A DNA stretch of 64,000 bases from JBEBGV01 sp040081265 (lineage in GTDB: Bacteria > Acidobacteriota > Vicinamibacteria > Vicinamibacterales > UBA2999). Within the stretch, counting starts at the first letter, position 1. The number at the start of each line of letters is the position of its first letter. Shown piece by piece: positions 56,875 to 64,000 of the stretch. Made by a program: the position numbers and the translations under genes. The notes below the pieces were generated by a model. That model searched no databases and was not told the origin of the DNA. It saw only the letters and a program-made list of their open reading frames with translations. Where the stretch lies: contig JBEBGV010000010.1 in NCBI GenBank assembly GCA_040081265.1, positions 29,136 to 93,135 of the forward strand. The letters run 5' to 3'.

Positions 56875-56914
56875 AGAAAAACCCCGGAGCCACGTGAGTG
56901 ACTCCGGGGTTTGA
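56875..56914 (-). terminator. Rho-independent terminator after PEP-CTERM gene 1
   Basis: On the minus strand AAACCCCGGAGTCAC pairs with GTGGCTCCGGGGTTT around CTCAC, with one mismatch, and is followed by TTTTCTTTTCC. It lies 22 bases after the PEP-CTERM stop and before the PrsT gene. Confidence 0.85.
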
Positions 56915-56935
56915 GACTGGGGGAGATGCCGAGAC

Positions 56936-57610
56936 TCAGTTGGACTTCTGCGCCTTGCGACGGGCACGCGCAGCGGCTGCCAGACCCGTGCCGAGCAGGA
57001 GCAGGGTGGCCGGCTCCGGAACGGTCGAGGTGTGGAAGCTCTGCGTGAACGAGGTCAGGTGACCTTCCTCGAGGTCTTCGCCGTCGCCAAGGCCCTTGAA
57101 GATGTCCTTAAACACGTAGGCGCTGGACACGGCGGTGAAGAACTGCTCGTCAGACTCCTGCGAGTTCGCAACCAGCGTGGCAAGGGCCGGGCCGGGGTCG
57201 CACGCGTTGTTGACGAACGCCGCTGCACAGACCGTCTCACCGATGCTGGTCTCGCCCACACCAGCGTTGGTCAGGTCCACACCGATGATCGAGGCCGAGC
57301 CGTTGAGCGTCGCGACCTTGAAGAAGAAGTGGATGTCCTGCTCCGAACCGGTGGGAACTAGGGTCGGGTTGAACGTGAAGTTCACGGTCGAACCGTCCAC
57401 CGTGGCCGTCACGCCCGCGACGAGCGGGTTCGGGTCGGCCAGCGCGTTCGTGACGCTGAAATCCGAGAACACCAACCCGTCGACGGTACACCCGCCCGAC
57501 GCGTTGTACGTCAGAACGTCCACGCCGCCGCCACACACCGCATAGGCCTCGCTGCTGCCCGGAAGGGCCGCGAGTGCCAACGCGAACACTGTTGCTCCAA
57601 AAAACTTCAT
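56936..57610 (-). CDS. PEP-CTERM protein (exosortase substrate) 1
   Basis: A 224-residue exported protein: signal peptide MKFFGATVFALALAALPGSSEAYA, an all-beta body with four Cys (AVCGGG, GGCTVDG, TVCAAAF, NACDPG) that could form two disulfides, and a PEP-CTERM tail: VPEPATLLLLGTGLAAAARARRK (motif VPEP, hydrophobic helix, basic end). Exosortase would cut near the PEP motif. It is about 88% identical by eye to PEP-CTERM protein 2 next to it. The ATG at 57610 follows TTGGAGG, and a sigma-54 promoter stands 57 bases upstream. Function of the mature protein is unknown; a matrix or surface protein is likely. Confidence 0.95.
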   Translation of the reverse strand: MKFFGATVFALALAALPGSSEAYAVCGGGVDVLTYNASGGCTVDGLVFSDFSVTNALADPNPLVAGVTATVDGSTVNFTFNPTLVPTGSEQDIHFFFKVATLNGSASIIGVDLTNAGVGETSIGETVCAAAFVNNACDPGPALATLVANSQESDEQFFTAVSSAYVFKDIFKGLGDGEDLEEGHLTSFTQSFHTSTVPEPATLLLLGTGLAAAARARRKAQKSN

Positions 57611-57666
57611 CTGAACGCCTCCAACCAAAATGGACCCCGGTAGTTCCCGCAGTCGAACCTTTATAT

Positions 57667-57682
57667 AGCAAGTCAACAGCCA
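57667..57682 (-). promoter_or_regulatory. Sigma-54 (-24/-12) promoter of PEP-CTERM gene 1
   Basis: On the minus strand TGGCTGTTGACTTGCT contains TGGC and TTGCT with GG and GC exactly 10 bases apart, as in TGGCACGN4TTGCW. The start of transcription would be near 57656, leaving a 5' UTR of about 46 bases. The geometry is the same as for the paralogue. Confidence 0.8.
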
Positions 57683-57810
57683 CGGAACGTTTCCATTCGA
57701 AATCAGTGCGCAAGCCACTGATTAGATTAGCTTTATGGTCTTGGAGGCAACCAGGGTGGCAGAAGGGCCTAGCCAGGGATTCTTCTCTGGAGGCGACTAA
57801 TTGTTGCTAA

Positions 57811-57842
57811 ACCCCGGAACCACTGTTGTGGCTCCGGGGCTG
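57811..57842 (-). terminator. Terminator-like hairpin after PEP-CTERM gene 2
   Basis: AACCCCGGAACCACTGTTGT then GGCTCCGGGG folds as CCCCGGA(A/G)CCAC around TGTT; on the minus strand it is followed by TTTAGCAACAATT. It is homologous to the terminator after gene 1, so the duplication included the 3' flank. Confidence 0.75.
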
Positions 57843-57889
57843 AGACTGCGAGATGCCGAGGCTCAGTCGGCAGGCCGGGACACGATGAA

Positions 57890-58570
57890 CTACGCGTTCG
57901 ACTGCTGAGCCTTGCGGCGGCGCGCCCGAGCCAGACCCGCCAGACCCGTGCCGAGGAGGAGCAGGCTGGCCGGCTCCGGAACGGTCGAGGTGTGGAAGCT
58001 CTGCGTGAAGGAGGTCAGGTGACCTTCACGGATGTTCTCGCCGTTGCCAAGGCCCTTGAAGATGTCCTTGAACACATAGGCAGACGATACGCCGGCGAAG
58101 AACTGCTGGTCAGCCTGCTGCGAGTTCGCAATCAGGGTCGCCAGCGGGGGGCCGGGGTTGCACGCGTTGTTGACGAACGCCGCTGCACAGACCGTCTCAC
58201 CGATGCTGGTGTCGCCCACGCCGGCGTTGGTCAGGTCGACGCCGATGATCGAGGCCGAGCCGTTGAGCGTCGCGACCTTGAAGAAGAAGTGGATGTCCTG
58301 CTCCGAACCGGTGGGCACCAGGGTCGGGTTGAACGTGAAGTTCACGGTCGAACCGTCTACCACGGCCGTCACGCCAGCGACCAGCGGGTTCGGGTCGTTC
58401 AGCGCGTTCGTGACGCTGAAATCCGAGAACACCAGACCATCGACCGTGCAACCACCCTGTGCGTTATACGTCAGGACGTCCACACCGCCGCCACACACGG
58501 CGTAGGCCTCACTGCGAACCGGAAGGGCCGCAAGCGCCAACGCAAAAACCGCTGCTCCAAAAAGCTTCAT
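57890..58570 (-). CDS. PEP-CTERM protein (exosortase substrate) 2
   Basis: A 226-residue paralogue of the protein at 56936. Signal peptide MKLFGAAVFALALAALPVRSEAYA, the same four-Cys beta-rich body (VCGGGVDVLTYNAQGGCTVDG; IIGVDLTNAGVGDTSIGETVC) and the tail VPEPASLLLLGTGLAGLARARRR with KAQQSNA at the end. Differences from gene 1 are concentrated in the last third (NSQQADQQFFAGVSSAYVF, GNGENIREGH). ATG 58570 follows TTGGAGG. The strong DNA conservation between the two, including promoters and terminators, points to a recent tandem duplication. Confidence 0.95.
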   Translation of the reverse strand: MKLFGAAVFALALAALPVRSEAYAVCGGGVDVLTYNAQGGCTVDGLVFSDFSVTNALNDPNPLVAGVTAVVDGSTVNFTFNPTLVPTGSEQDIHFFFKVATLNGSASIIGVDLTNAGVGDTSIGETVCAAAFVNNACNPGPPLATLIANSQQADQQFFAGVSSAYVFKDIFKGLGNGENIREGHLTSFTQSFHTSTVPEPASLLLLGTGLAGLARARRRKAQQSNA

Positions 58571-58622
58571 CTCAAACCTCCAACTGAAGTGGACCCGGTA
58601 ATTCCGCAGTCGACCCAGTTAG

Positions 58623-58638
58623 AGCAATTCGAGCGCCA
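58623..58638 (-). promoter_or_regulatory. Sigma-54 (-24/-12) promoter of PEP-CTERM gene 2
   Basis: On the minus strand TGGCGCTCGAATTGCT matches TGGCACGN4TTGCW at 10 of 12 defined positions, with GG-N10-GC spacing. The predicted start is near 58612, 42 bases before the ATG. This is the best of the sigma-54 sites in the window. Confidence 0.85.
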
Positions 58639-58797
58639 CGAATCTGGTGAATCACAAAGAGACAGGTAAGTGACTGAAGGACAACGCGTTACTGGGGTAT
58701 TGAAACTGCTGAGGCCGGGATGGGTCCAGACAGAGACTCTGGCCAGCTCTCGACTAAATGGTGGCCTGACCCGGACTGTGGTCCGGGCCGGCAACCA

Positions 58798-61068
58798 TCA
58801 CAGGGTGTTGAGGGTTCGCCGGGCTTCCTCGGCTAAAGGCGAGCTTCCATTGAGTTTCAGGGCCGCCTCCAGAGCCGCCCTGGCACCCCTGGTGTCACCG
58901 GCTTTAGCAGAGGCCAGGCCGAGGTGGTACTGGAAATCTGCATTCCCGGGCAGTTTCGCTGCGGCCTCCTTGAACAAGGGGAGAGCGCTTGAGGTCAGGC
59001 CCTTCTTGAAGAAGATCCAGCCGAGTGTGTCGGACACCTGCGGCGACTCGGGCAGGACGGCCTTGGCCGTCTGCGCCAGTTGCAGGGCCTCGTCGAGGTT
59101 CTCGTTGTCCTCGGCCATCAACCAGGCCAGGTTATTGGCGGCCAGCGGCGAGCGGGCATCAATGGTGAGCGCCTTCCGGTACGCGTCCTTCGCCTGCGTC
59201 TTTCGGTTCGCCTGCTGATGGATGATGCCGATCATGGTCAGCGGCCCGGTCAGTTCGGGCTTCTTCGCCGCAAGGCCTTCAAATTCCTTGAGCGCCTCGT
59301 CCTGCTTGCCCTGATTGAGGAGCATCGCGCCGAGCATCGCGTACGCATCGGTGCGCTCGGACGCCACCTCGATGCTCTTGCGCAGGTAGCGCTCCGCGGC
59401 GGCCGGGTCCTGCGTGGCCACTGACGCGCGCGCGGCAAGCACCAGCAGGTTGCCGTCGTTGGGCGCCTTCGCCAGGCCGGCGTCGAGCCGCCGTTTCGCC
59501 GCGTCGAATCGCTTGCCCTGAATATCCAGGGTCACCGCACCGGTGAGCGCCTCGGAGTTGGCGGGATTCACCGCCAGCACGCGCTCGTAGGCGGCCAGTG
59601 CCGCCGGTGCGTTCTTCTTCAGCGACTCGAGCTGCCCCAGCTGATTCAGCACCACCACGTTGTTCGGCGCCCTCGACACCAGTCGCCGGATGAGCGGCTC
59701 GGCTGCGGCCACGTCCCGCTTGACCAGGTTGACGCGCGCCGCCATCAGCACCGCATCACCGTTATCGGGCGCCTTGTCGACGGCGCTCTTCGAATACTGT
59801 TCGGCCTCGACAATGCGACCGGCGGTCAGGTGGAGTCCGGCAAGCTCGATCTCGGCGTTGACGAGATCGGGGCTGAACTGCACCGCCTGCGTGAACGCGG
59901 CGATGGCGGGCTCGAGACTGCCTCGGGCTTCGTGCACGCGGCCGAGCGCGAAATGCGCGCTGCCAGATCCCGGATCGGCCGCCACGGCGGCCTCTGCGGC
60001 CTGGAGTGCGCCATCGAGGTCGCGCTTCTCACGCAGCAGCGTGGCCTTCAGGACCAGCGCCTCGGTGCTGTTGGGAACCTTCGCGATCGCCTCGTCCACG
60101 CGCGTCAGCGCGAGGGTGGCATCGCCGGCGCCACGCGCCATCACGGCCAGACGAACGCGGGCGAGCGCGTACGACTGCCCCGCCGTTGACGGAATCGACT
60201 CGAACTGGATCTTTGCGTCAGCCGTCCGCTTGCTCCCCAGATAGTAGTCACCGAGCAGCAGCGTGCCGCTGCCGTCGATCGCGTTGGCCGCCGTGGCCTT
60301 CAGCAGCGGCTCGGCTTCGTTGGTACGACCAGACTGGATATACAGGTTCGCCAGCGCCCGGTTTGCGGTCACGTTCTTCGCGTCGAGCGCCAGCGCGCTC
60401 TTGAGTTCGACTTCCGCTTCCTTCGCCTGCCCATCGGCCACCAGGAACGACGCGAGCGCAATGCGGGCCGGCAACGACTTCGGATCCACTTCGACCGCTC
60501 TCCGGTACGAGATGGCCGCGGCGTCGCGCTCGCCGCGCATCATCCGCAGCGCACCCATCGCGCCATACGTGGTCCCGCGGTCGGGATCGGCGCTGATGGC
60601 CTGCTCCACACCCTTCACCGCATCGTCGAGCTGCTTGAGACCGGCCAGTGCATTGGCGCGCAACACCAGCGCGTCGACATTCTTCGGTTCGATCGCCAGC
60701 GCCTTGTCGGCGCGAGACTGTGCGTCCTCATACTGTCCGGCCAGCAGCAGGATGCCCCCGGCCGTGACCTGAGCCTTCACGTCGTTGGGAAGCAGGTCCG
60801 CGGCGCGCACGTATTCGCGATACGCGTTGGCCATGTCCTTCTGCGCCACATACGCGGTCGCCAGCTTGAAGCGGGCCTCGCCGAAGCGCGGATCAACCTG
60901 GATGGCGTTGCGGTACTCGACAATGGCCTCGGGGTACTTCTTCTGCTCGACGTAGCTGTCGCCGCTCTGCAGGAACTCCTGCTTGGCAACATTGGGATCT
61001 TTCGAGCAGGCCGAAATCACCGGGAACACGGCCATCAGAGCGCAAAGAAGTGACGATGTGCGAAGCAT
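58798..61068 (-). CDS. PEP-CTERM system TPR-repeat lipoprotein PrsT-like (second copy)
   Basis: A 756-residue paralogue of the gene at 54543. Lipoprotein signal MLRTSSLLCALMAVFPVISA with Cys21 in ISACSKDPNVAKQEF, then about 18 TPR-like repeats (AIVEYRNAIQVDPRFGEARFKLATAYV, AISYRRAVEVDPKSLPARIALASFLV, LPGNADFQYHLGLASAKAGD). Its N-terminal 60 residues are nearly the same in layout as those of the other copy (CSKDP-VAKQE, GD/EQYL, YPEAIVEYR). Transcription direction is the same as that of the substrates, which it precedes. A short hairpin (CCGGAC/GTCCGG) follows the stop but has no T tract. Confidence 0.9.
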   Translation of the reverse strand: MLRTSSLLCALMAVFPVISACSKDPNVAKQEFLQSGDSYVEQKKYPEAIVEYRNAIQVDPRFGEARFKLATAYVAQKDMANAYREYVRAADLLPNDVKAQVTAGGILLLAGQYEDAQSRADKALAIEPKNVDALVLRANALAGLKQLDDAVKGVEQAISADPDRGTTYGAMGALRMMRGERDAAAISYRRAVEVDPKSLPARIALASFLVADGQAKEAEVELKSALALDAKNVTANRALANLYIQSGRTNEAEPLLKATAANAIDGSGTLLLGDYYLGSKRTADAKIQFESIPSTAGQSYALARVRLAVMARGAGDATLALTRVDEAIAKVPNSTEALVLKATLLREKRDLDGALQAAEAAVAADPGSGSAHFALGRVHEARGSLEPAIAAFTQAVQFSPDLVNAEIELAGLHLTAGRIVEAEQYSKSAVDKAPDNGDAVLMAARVNLVKRDVAAAEPLIRRLVSRAPNNVVVLNQLGQLESLKKNAPAALAAYERVLAVNPANSEALTGAVTLDIQGKRFDAAKRRLDAGLAKAPNDGNLLVLAARASVATQDPAAAERYLRKSIEVASERTDAYAMLGAMLLNQGKQDEALKEFEGLAAKKPELTGPLTMIGIIHQQANRKTQAKDAYRKALTIDARSPLAANNLAWLMAEDNENLDEALQLAQTAKAVLPESPQVSDTLGWIFFKKGLTSSALPLFKEAAAKLPGNADFQYHLGLASAKAGDTRGARAALEAALKLNGSSPLAEEARRTLNTL

Positions 61069-61119
61069 TGTGGTCCTCGGCAGTAGGTTACTCGATCCCT
61101 AATCGGTCGGATCCCGGTA

Positions 61120-61213
61120 CATACGTAGGGCGGGTCCCGCGGACCCGCCCTGTGGTTTGACGCCGGGTCCTTCGGACCCGGCCTACGTATTTCGGGACTC
61201 GGCCTACGTACGG
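61120..61213. repeat. Cluster of GGTCC hairpin repeats
   Basis: An inverted pair (TACGTAGGGCGGGTCCCGCG.. and GCCGGGTCCTTCGGACCCGG CCT..) plus half copies (GGACTCGGCCTACGTACGGT). It fills 61069-61229 between the PrsT-like and metalloprotease genes. Confidence 0.88.
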
Positions 61214-61229
61214 TCCGGCTGATTTCTCA

Positions 61230-62492
61230 TTAGAAAGTCACCGACGCCGTGGCACATACCGACGTGTAGCGGTTGCACACTTTGTATTGATACGTGCCCG
61301 ACCGCCGGCTCATGGAGTGGGTCCAGGCGCCGTCGTTGCGGTAATCGTCGAGCCGCTTCCCGTTGAGGTAGATATCCACGCGGGTGGCCGTGAACCCGGC
61401 CCACGTCAGATCCGCGTACTGCCGGCTGCTCGACCTGCGACCCCTGACCGCCAACGTCGGCGCTGTGGTGACGGTGGGCGCAGGCGCCAGCGCCTGGGCA
61501 TCAGAAGTAGACGTCACCACCGGAGCTGGCGCGGGGGCCGGTGCTGGTGCCGGAGCAGGCGCCGGGGCCGGTGCTGGCGGCGGAACTGCCTGCGTCTGCG
61601 ACGAGGCTACACCCGAGTAAGGGGAGTTGCCGCCACTGTTGTAGGCGTAGACCCGGTAGTAATAGGTCGTGGCCGACGACAACCCGCTGTTGGTGAACGA
61701 CGTCGCGTTGGCTCCGAGCTGAGCTACCTGGGAGAACGTCGAGCCGTTGGTGCTGCGCTCGACGCGGAAGCCCGACTCGTTGGATGAGCCGTCCGCCCAC
61801 GTGATGACAAGGCTGGTCGTCGGATTCGACAGGCTGACCGACGCCGACACCGGTCCGGGTGCCGCAGGCACGGCCACGACCACCGCCGCGGGATACGCGC
61901 GCTCGATGCCCGCAACGTCATCCGCGTCCAGCGTCATCTGCGTCGTATCGCAGTAGTGGGGCATGGTGGGATACATCGTCGCGCCGAGGATCGATGAGTG
62001 CTCCATGCCCAGGCCATGACCGAACTCGTGCACGACGAGGTCGTCGAGATAGACGGCGTTACCGGTGCACGTGCCCGGCGATGTGTAGAACGAGTAGGTG
62101 CCGTCGTAGAACGCGGTGTCGAAATCCACCAGCCGGCCGGTGTAGTCGTACCACCAGTAGGTTTCACCCGCGTAGCCGGACTGGGTGTTACGGAAGAACA
62201 CCTCGTTCTTGTAGTTCAAGCCGAACGACGATCCTCCGGTTGACCCGGCGTACACCAGTTCGATGTTGGCCTGCGTCTGATTGCGCCACACGTCGGCCGC
62301 ACGCTTCAGGGCGTCGACGATGGCGGTCTGCGCCAGGCCTCTCGAGTTCTGCGGGTTGACGTAGAACAGCACGGAGCTGGTGCCCCAGGTGCGACCCGAC
62401 AAAGAGTAGCCGCTGATGTCGGCGGTCCAGGTGAGGGCCGCCAGCGCACAACCGGCGAGGAGGATCCGGTTTCGAAGGGTTGAGGTCTTCAC
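61230..62492 (-). CDS. Secreted matrixin-type metalloprotease with fibronectin III domain
   Basis: A 420-residue exported protein. After the signal peptide (ILLAGCALAALTWTADISG) there is a metzincin catalytic domain: zinc site HEFGHGLGMEH and Met-turn GATMYPTMPHYC, preceded by FDTAFYDGTYSFY. A fibronectin III domain (about residues 215-305: PGPVSASVSLSNPTTSLVITW, SSATTYYYRVYAYNSGGNSPYS) is followed by an Ala-Pro repeat linker (APAPAPAPAPAP) and a C-terminal beta domain (ATRVDIYLNGKRLDDYRNDG). It is probably an extracellular protease. It follows the small secreted protein gene by nine bases in the same operon. No PEP-CTERM tail is present. Confidence 0.88.
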   Translation of the reverse strand: MKTSTLRNRILLAGCALAALTWTADISGYSLSGRTWGTSSVLFYVNPQNSRGLAQTAIVDALKRAADVWRNQTQANIELVYAGSTGGSSFGLNYKNEVFFRNTQSGYAGETYWWYDYTGRLVDFDTAFYDGTYSFYTSPGTCTGNAVYLDDLVVHEFGHGLGMEHSSILGATMYPTMPHYCDTTQMTLDADDVAGIERAYPAAVVVAVPAAPGPVSASVSLSNPTTSLVITWADGSSNESGFRVERSTNGSTFSQVAQLGANATSFTNSGLSSATTYYYRVYAYNSGGNSPYSGVASSQTQAVPPPAPAPAPAPAPAPAPAPAPVVTSTSDAQALAPAPTVTTAPTLAVRGRRSSSRQYADLTWAGFTATRVDIYLNGKRLDDYRNDGAWTHSMSRRSGTYQYKVCNRYTSVCATASVTF

Positions 62493-62501
62493 GGTTCGCT
62501 C

Positions 62502-62990
62502 CTATCGGCTCTTGGCGGCAATGCGACGGATGTCGTCGAGCCGGATGGTGGTGCCCTTGACCGTGTCCTGCTGGTCGAGCCTCAGGAGCGCTTCTGCCTT
62601 GCCGTGCGCCGAGTGGATGCCGCCATTGGCCGGATCAAGGAAGAACACGCCGCGGTCACCCTCGCGCACCGTCAGCTCACCAGACACCTTCAGCGTCACG
62701 CCTTCGAGCGTCCCACCGGGAACGTCGAGCCAGCGCGATGACTGGTCGTCGCCTTTCAGCGTCTCTGTCACTTCGAGCAGCACGCGCGTGACGATGATCT
62801 GGTCGCCGGTCGGTCCGGGCTTCCAAGTGGCATCGACCTGACGCGCCGTCGCCACCACGACCGCTGCGGAATCCCGCAGGCGCTCGTTGACAGGCGTTGG
62901 GCGATCCAACTCGCCGGCTTGCAGTGGTGAGCAGCACAGCGCAAAAGCGGCGGCCATCATCAGCCGGGAAAACATTCGGTTCGACATCAT
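62502..62990 (-). CDS. Small secreted protein of unknown function
   Basis: The 162-residue frame from ATG 62990 (GAGGGGACGAGCCG upstream as ribosome binding site) opens with a signal peptide (MFSRLMMAAAFALCCSPLQA). The mature part ELDRPTPVNERLRDSAAVVV, VTRVLLEVTETLKGDDQSSRW and VREGDRGVFFLDP is beta-rich and resembles short secreted proteins encoded beside matrixin proteases, but I cannot name a domain. It probably works with, or restrains, the metalloprotease encoded immediately downstream. A decayed TACGTAGGGCGGGTCG repeat lies just before the start. Confidence 0.7.
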   Translation of the reverse strand: MMSNRMFSRLMMAAAFALCCSPLQAGELDRPTPVNERLRDSAAVVVATARQVDATWKPGPTGDQIIVTRVLLEVTETLKGDDQSSRWLDVPGGTLEGVTLKVSGELTVREGDRGVFFLDPANGGIHSAHGKAEALLRLDQQDTVKGTTIRLDDIRRIAAKSR

Positions 62991-63204
62991 CGGCTCGTCC
63001 CCTCGCAGCAGTACGTAGGGCGGGTCGCCTTCGCTGAAGTTACCGCGCACCGCCGAACCCTGGAGAGAGCAAGGCGTGCTCCGCCGCCGAGCCAAATCGG
63101 GGCACGTGGTCGGAAGCACTTGCTGGTGAGTTAGTTAAGGCAGATCGCCGGCGCCACGAAGGTGGCGATTTCAGATGGTTGGGAGGCCTTGCGGATCACA
63201 GGAC

Positions 63205-63295
63205 TGTGATCGGTTGGTTGGTAGTTGGTAGTTGGTGGGTTGCTGGTGGGTGGGTAGTGAGTGGTCAGAAGCTCACACCCACCACCCACCACTCA
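63205..63295. repeat. GTTGGTAGTTGG/GGGTGGG microsatellite with fold-back
   Basis: GGTTGGTTGGTAGTTGGTAG and GGTGGGTGGGTAGTGAGTGG face CACACCCACCACCCACCACT. It lies at the 3' end of the fibronectin-repeat gene. The whole gap 62991-63295 has no gene that I can support. Confidence 0.8.
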
Positions 63296-64000
63296 TTACC
63301 TAGTCGTGCCGCTCACCACGTTGGAGGGGGCCGACGAGCCGACACCGTTGAACGCCGTAATGCGGAACCAGTACGTCGTGGCTGGCACCAGCCCCGTGGC
63401 CGTATAGCCCGTCCCGCCGGCCGCAGCCTGGCCCAGGCGGCTGTACCAGACGCCACCGTTCGTGCTCACGTCCACGTAGAAGCCCGTCTCGTTGTTCGAG
63501 AAATCCACCCACGACAGGGTCAGGCTGGACACGGTCGCACCCGAGACCGTCACACTGGCTGGGGCGATTGGCGTCGTCGGCGGAAGTGCGCCCGCCGCAC
63601 CGGTCGTCTGGCCGCTGGCCACATTGGAGGGGGCCGATGACCCGACACCGTTGAAGGCCGTGATGCGGAACGAGTACGTCGTGGCCGGCGCCAGCCCCGT
63701 CGCCGTATAGCCCGTCACGCCGCCCGCAACCTGGCCCAAGCGGCTGTACCAGACGCCACCGTTCGTGCTCACGTCCACGTAGAAGCCCGTCTCGTTGTTC
63801 GAGAAATCCACCCACGACAGCGCCAGGCTGGACGCGGTCGCACTCGAGACCGTCACACTACCCGGCGCGGCCGGCGTCGTCGGCACGGGCGCACTCGGTG
63901 GCGTGGGCACCGGCGCACTCGCCTGACTACTCGTCTGGCCGCTGGCCACATTGGAGGCGCCCGACGAGCCGACCCCGTTGAAGGCCGTGATGCGGAACCA
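63296..64000 (-). CDS. Fibronectin type III repeat protein (C-terminal part, cut by window edge)
   Basis: The last 234 codons of a protein of tandem fibronectin III domains of about 100 residues. Two complete repeats and the end of a third are nearly identical (SSLTLSWVDFSNNETGFYVD, STNGGVWYSRLGQ, TTYWFRITAFNGVGSSAPSN), separated by Pro/Thr linkers (TTPAAPGSVTV; PTPPSAPVPTTPAA). The frame is open to the edge. The high DNA identity between repeats marks recent expansion or homogenisation. No anchor or PEP-CTERM tail at the end; the role is probably adhesive or extracellular. Confidence 0.88.
   Translation of the reverse strand, partial: WFRITAFNGVGSSGASNVASGQTSSQASAPVPTPPSAPVPTTPAAPGSVTVSSATASSLALSWVDFSNNETGFYVDVSTNGGVWYSRLGQVAGGVTGYTATGLAPATTYSFRITAFNGVGSSAPSNVASGQTTGAAGALPPTTPIAPASVTVSGATVSSLTLSWVDFSNNETGFYVDVSTNGGVWYSRLGQAAAGGTGYTATGLVPATTYWFRITAFNGVGSSAPSNVVSGTTR

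Noticed and set aside
58777..58792. Terminator after the second PrsT-like gene
   Set aside because: CCGGAC/GTCCGG gives a stable small hairpin but no T-rich run follows on the minus strand.
1..64000. Insertion sequences, prophage or integrative element
   Set aside because: No transposase, integrase, phage structural gene or attachment site could be recognised; the only mobile-looking DNA is non-coding repeats.

Overview
The window reads as a chromosomal piece of a high-G+C, Gram-negative bacterium, most likely an Acidobacteriota of the Vicinamibacteria type. The evidence is the outer-membrane/exosortase gene set, the G+C-rich codon use, and dispersed repeats that put peptides such as LRQGYGGQ and RPTY into proteins. 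The taxonomy is inference; there is no rRNA here.

Housekeeping part (1-16.4 kb, mostly minus strand): a truncated ftsH, tilS, a CAU tRNA, a four-helix-bundle protein, a deoxyhypusine-synthase-like protein, queA, a stand-alone LigD-type polymerase, fabH, the yebC-ruvC-ruvA-ruvB Holliday-junction cluster, two SAM methyltransferases, a membrane protein, a polar amino acid ABC transporter whose binding protein and permease are fused, another methyltransferase and an Fpg/Nei glycosylase.

Exopolysaccharide/exosortase part (16.6-61 kb): a pseudo-receiver protein, a sugar-nucleotide epimerase, two receiver-less sigma-54 activators and a nucleotide-sugar dehydrogenase precede a plus-strand operon (21.7-32.3 kb). 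That operon encodes export lipid/sugar chemistry: polysaccharide export protein, beta-barrel, chain-length regulator, secretion ATPase, tyrosine kinase, initiating sugar transferase, glycosyltransferase and sugar-nucleotide dehydrogenase. WecB and a toxin-antitoxin/pseudogene patch (33-36 kb) separate it from a second, more variable block (36.6-52 kb) with acyltransferases, an AlkP-like protein, glycosyltransferases, an O-ligase, a flippase, a secreted lyase-like protein, an FkbM methyltransferase and a deacetylase-like protein. Then come exosortase (Cys189/Arg234/His255), a separate EpsI protein, a predicted structured RNA, a 36-residue membrane peptide, and two near-identical PEP-CTERM substrates between two PrsT-like TPR lipoproteins. 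Both substrate genes have a well-spaced sigma-54 (-24/-12) promoter, and a third candidate lies before the operon-proximal activator. The simplest reading is one regulon: sigma-54 activators drive both polysaccharide export and the exosortase substrates that are anchored with it.

The right end (61-64 kb) has a secreted matrixin-type metalloprotease with a fibronectin III domain, a small secreted protein and the C-terminal part of a protein made of near-identical fibronectin III repeats.

At least four families of short repeats are scattered between and inside genes (a GGTCC/GGACC hairpin with a CCTACGTACG tail; GGGGTCTGACCCC palindromes; GAAGT-rich and GTTGCTAGTT-rich microsatellites). Several have been absorbed into reading frames (tilS, queA, fpg, the tyrosine kinase, two glycosyltransferases, the ABC transporter signal peptide).
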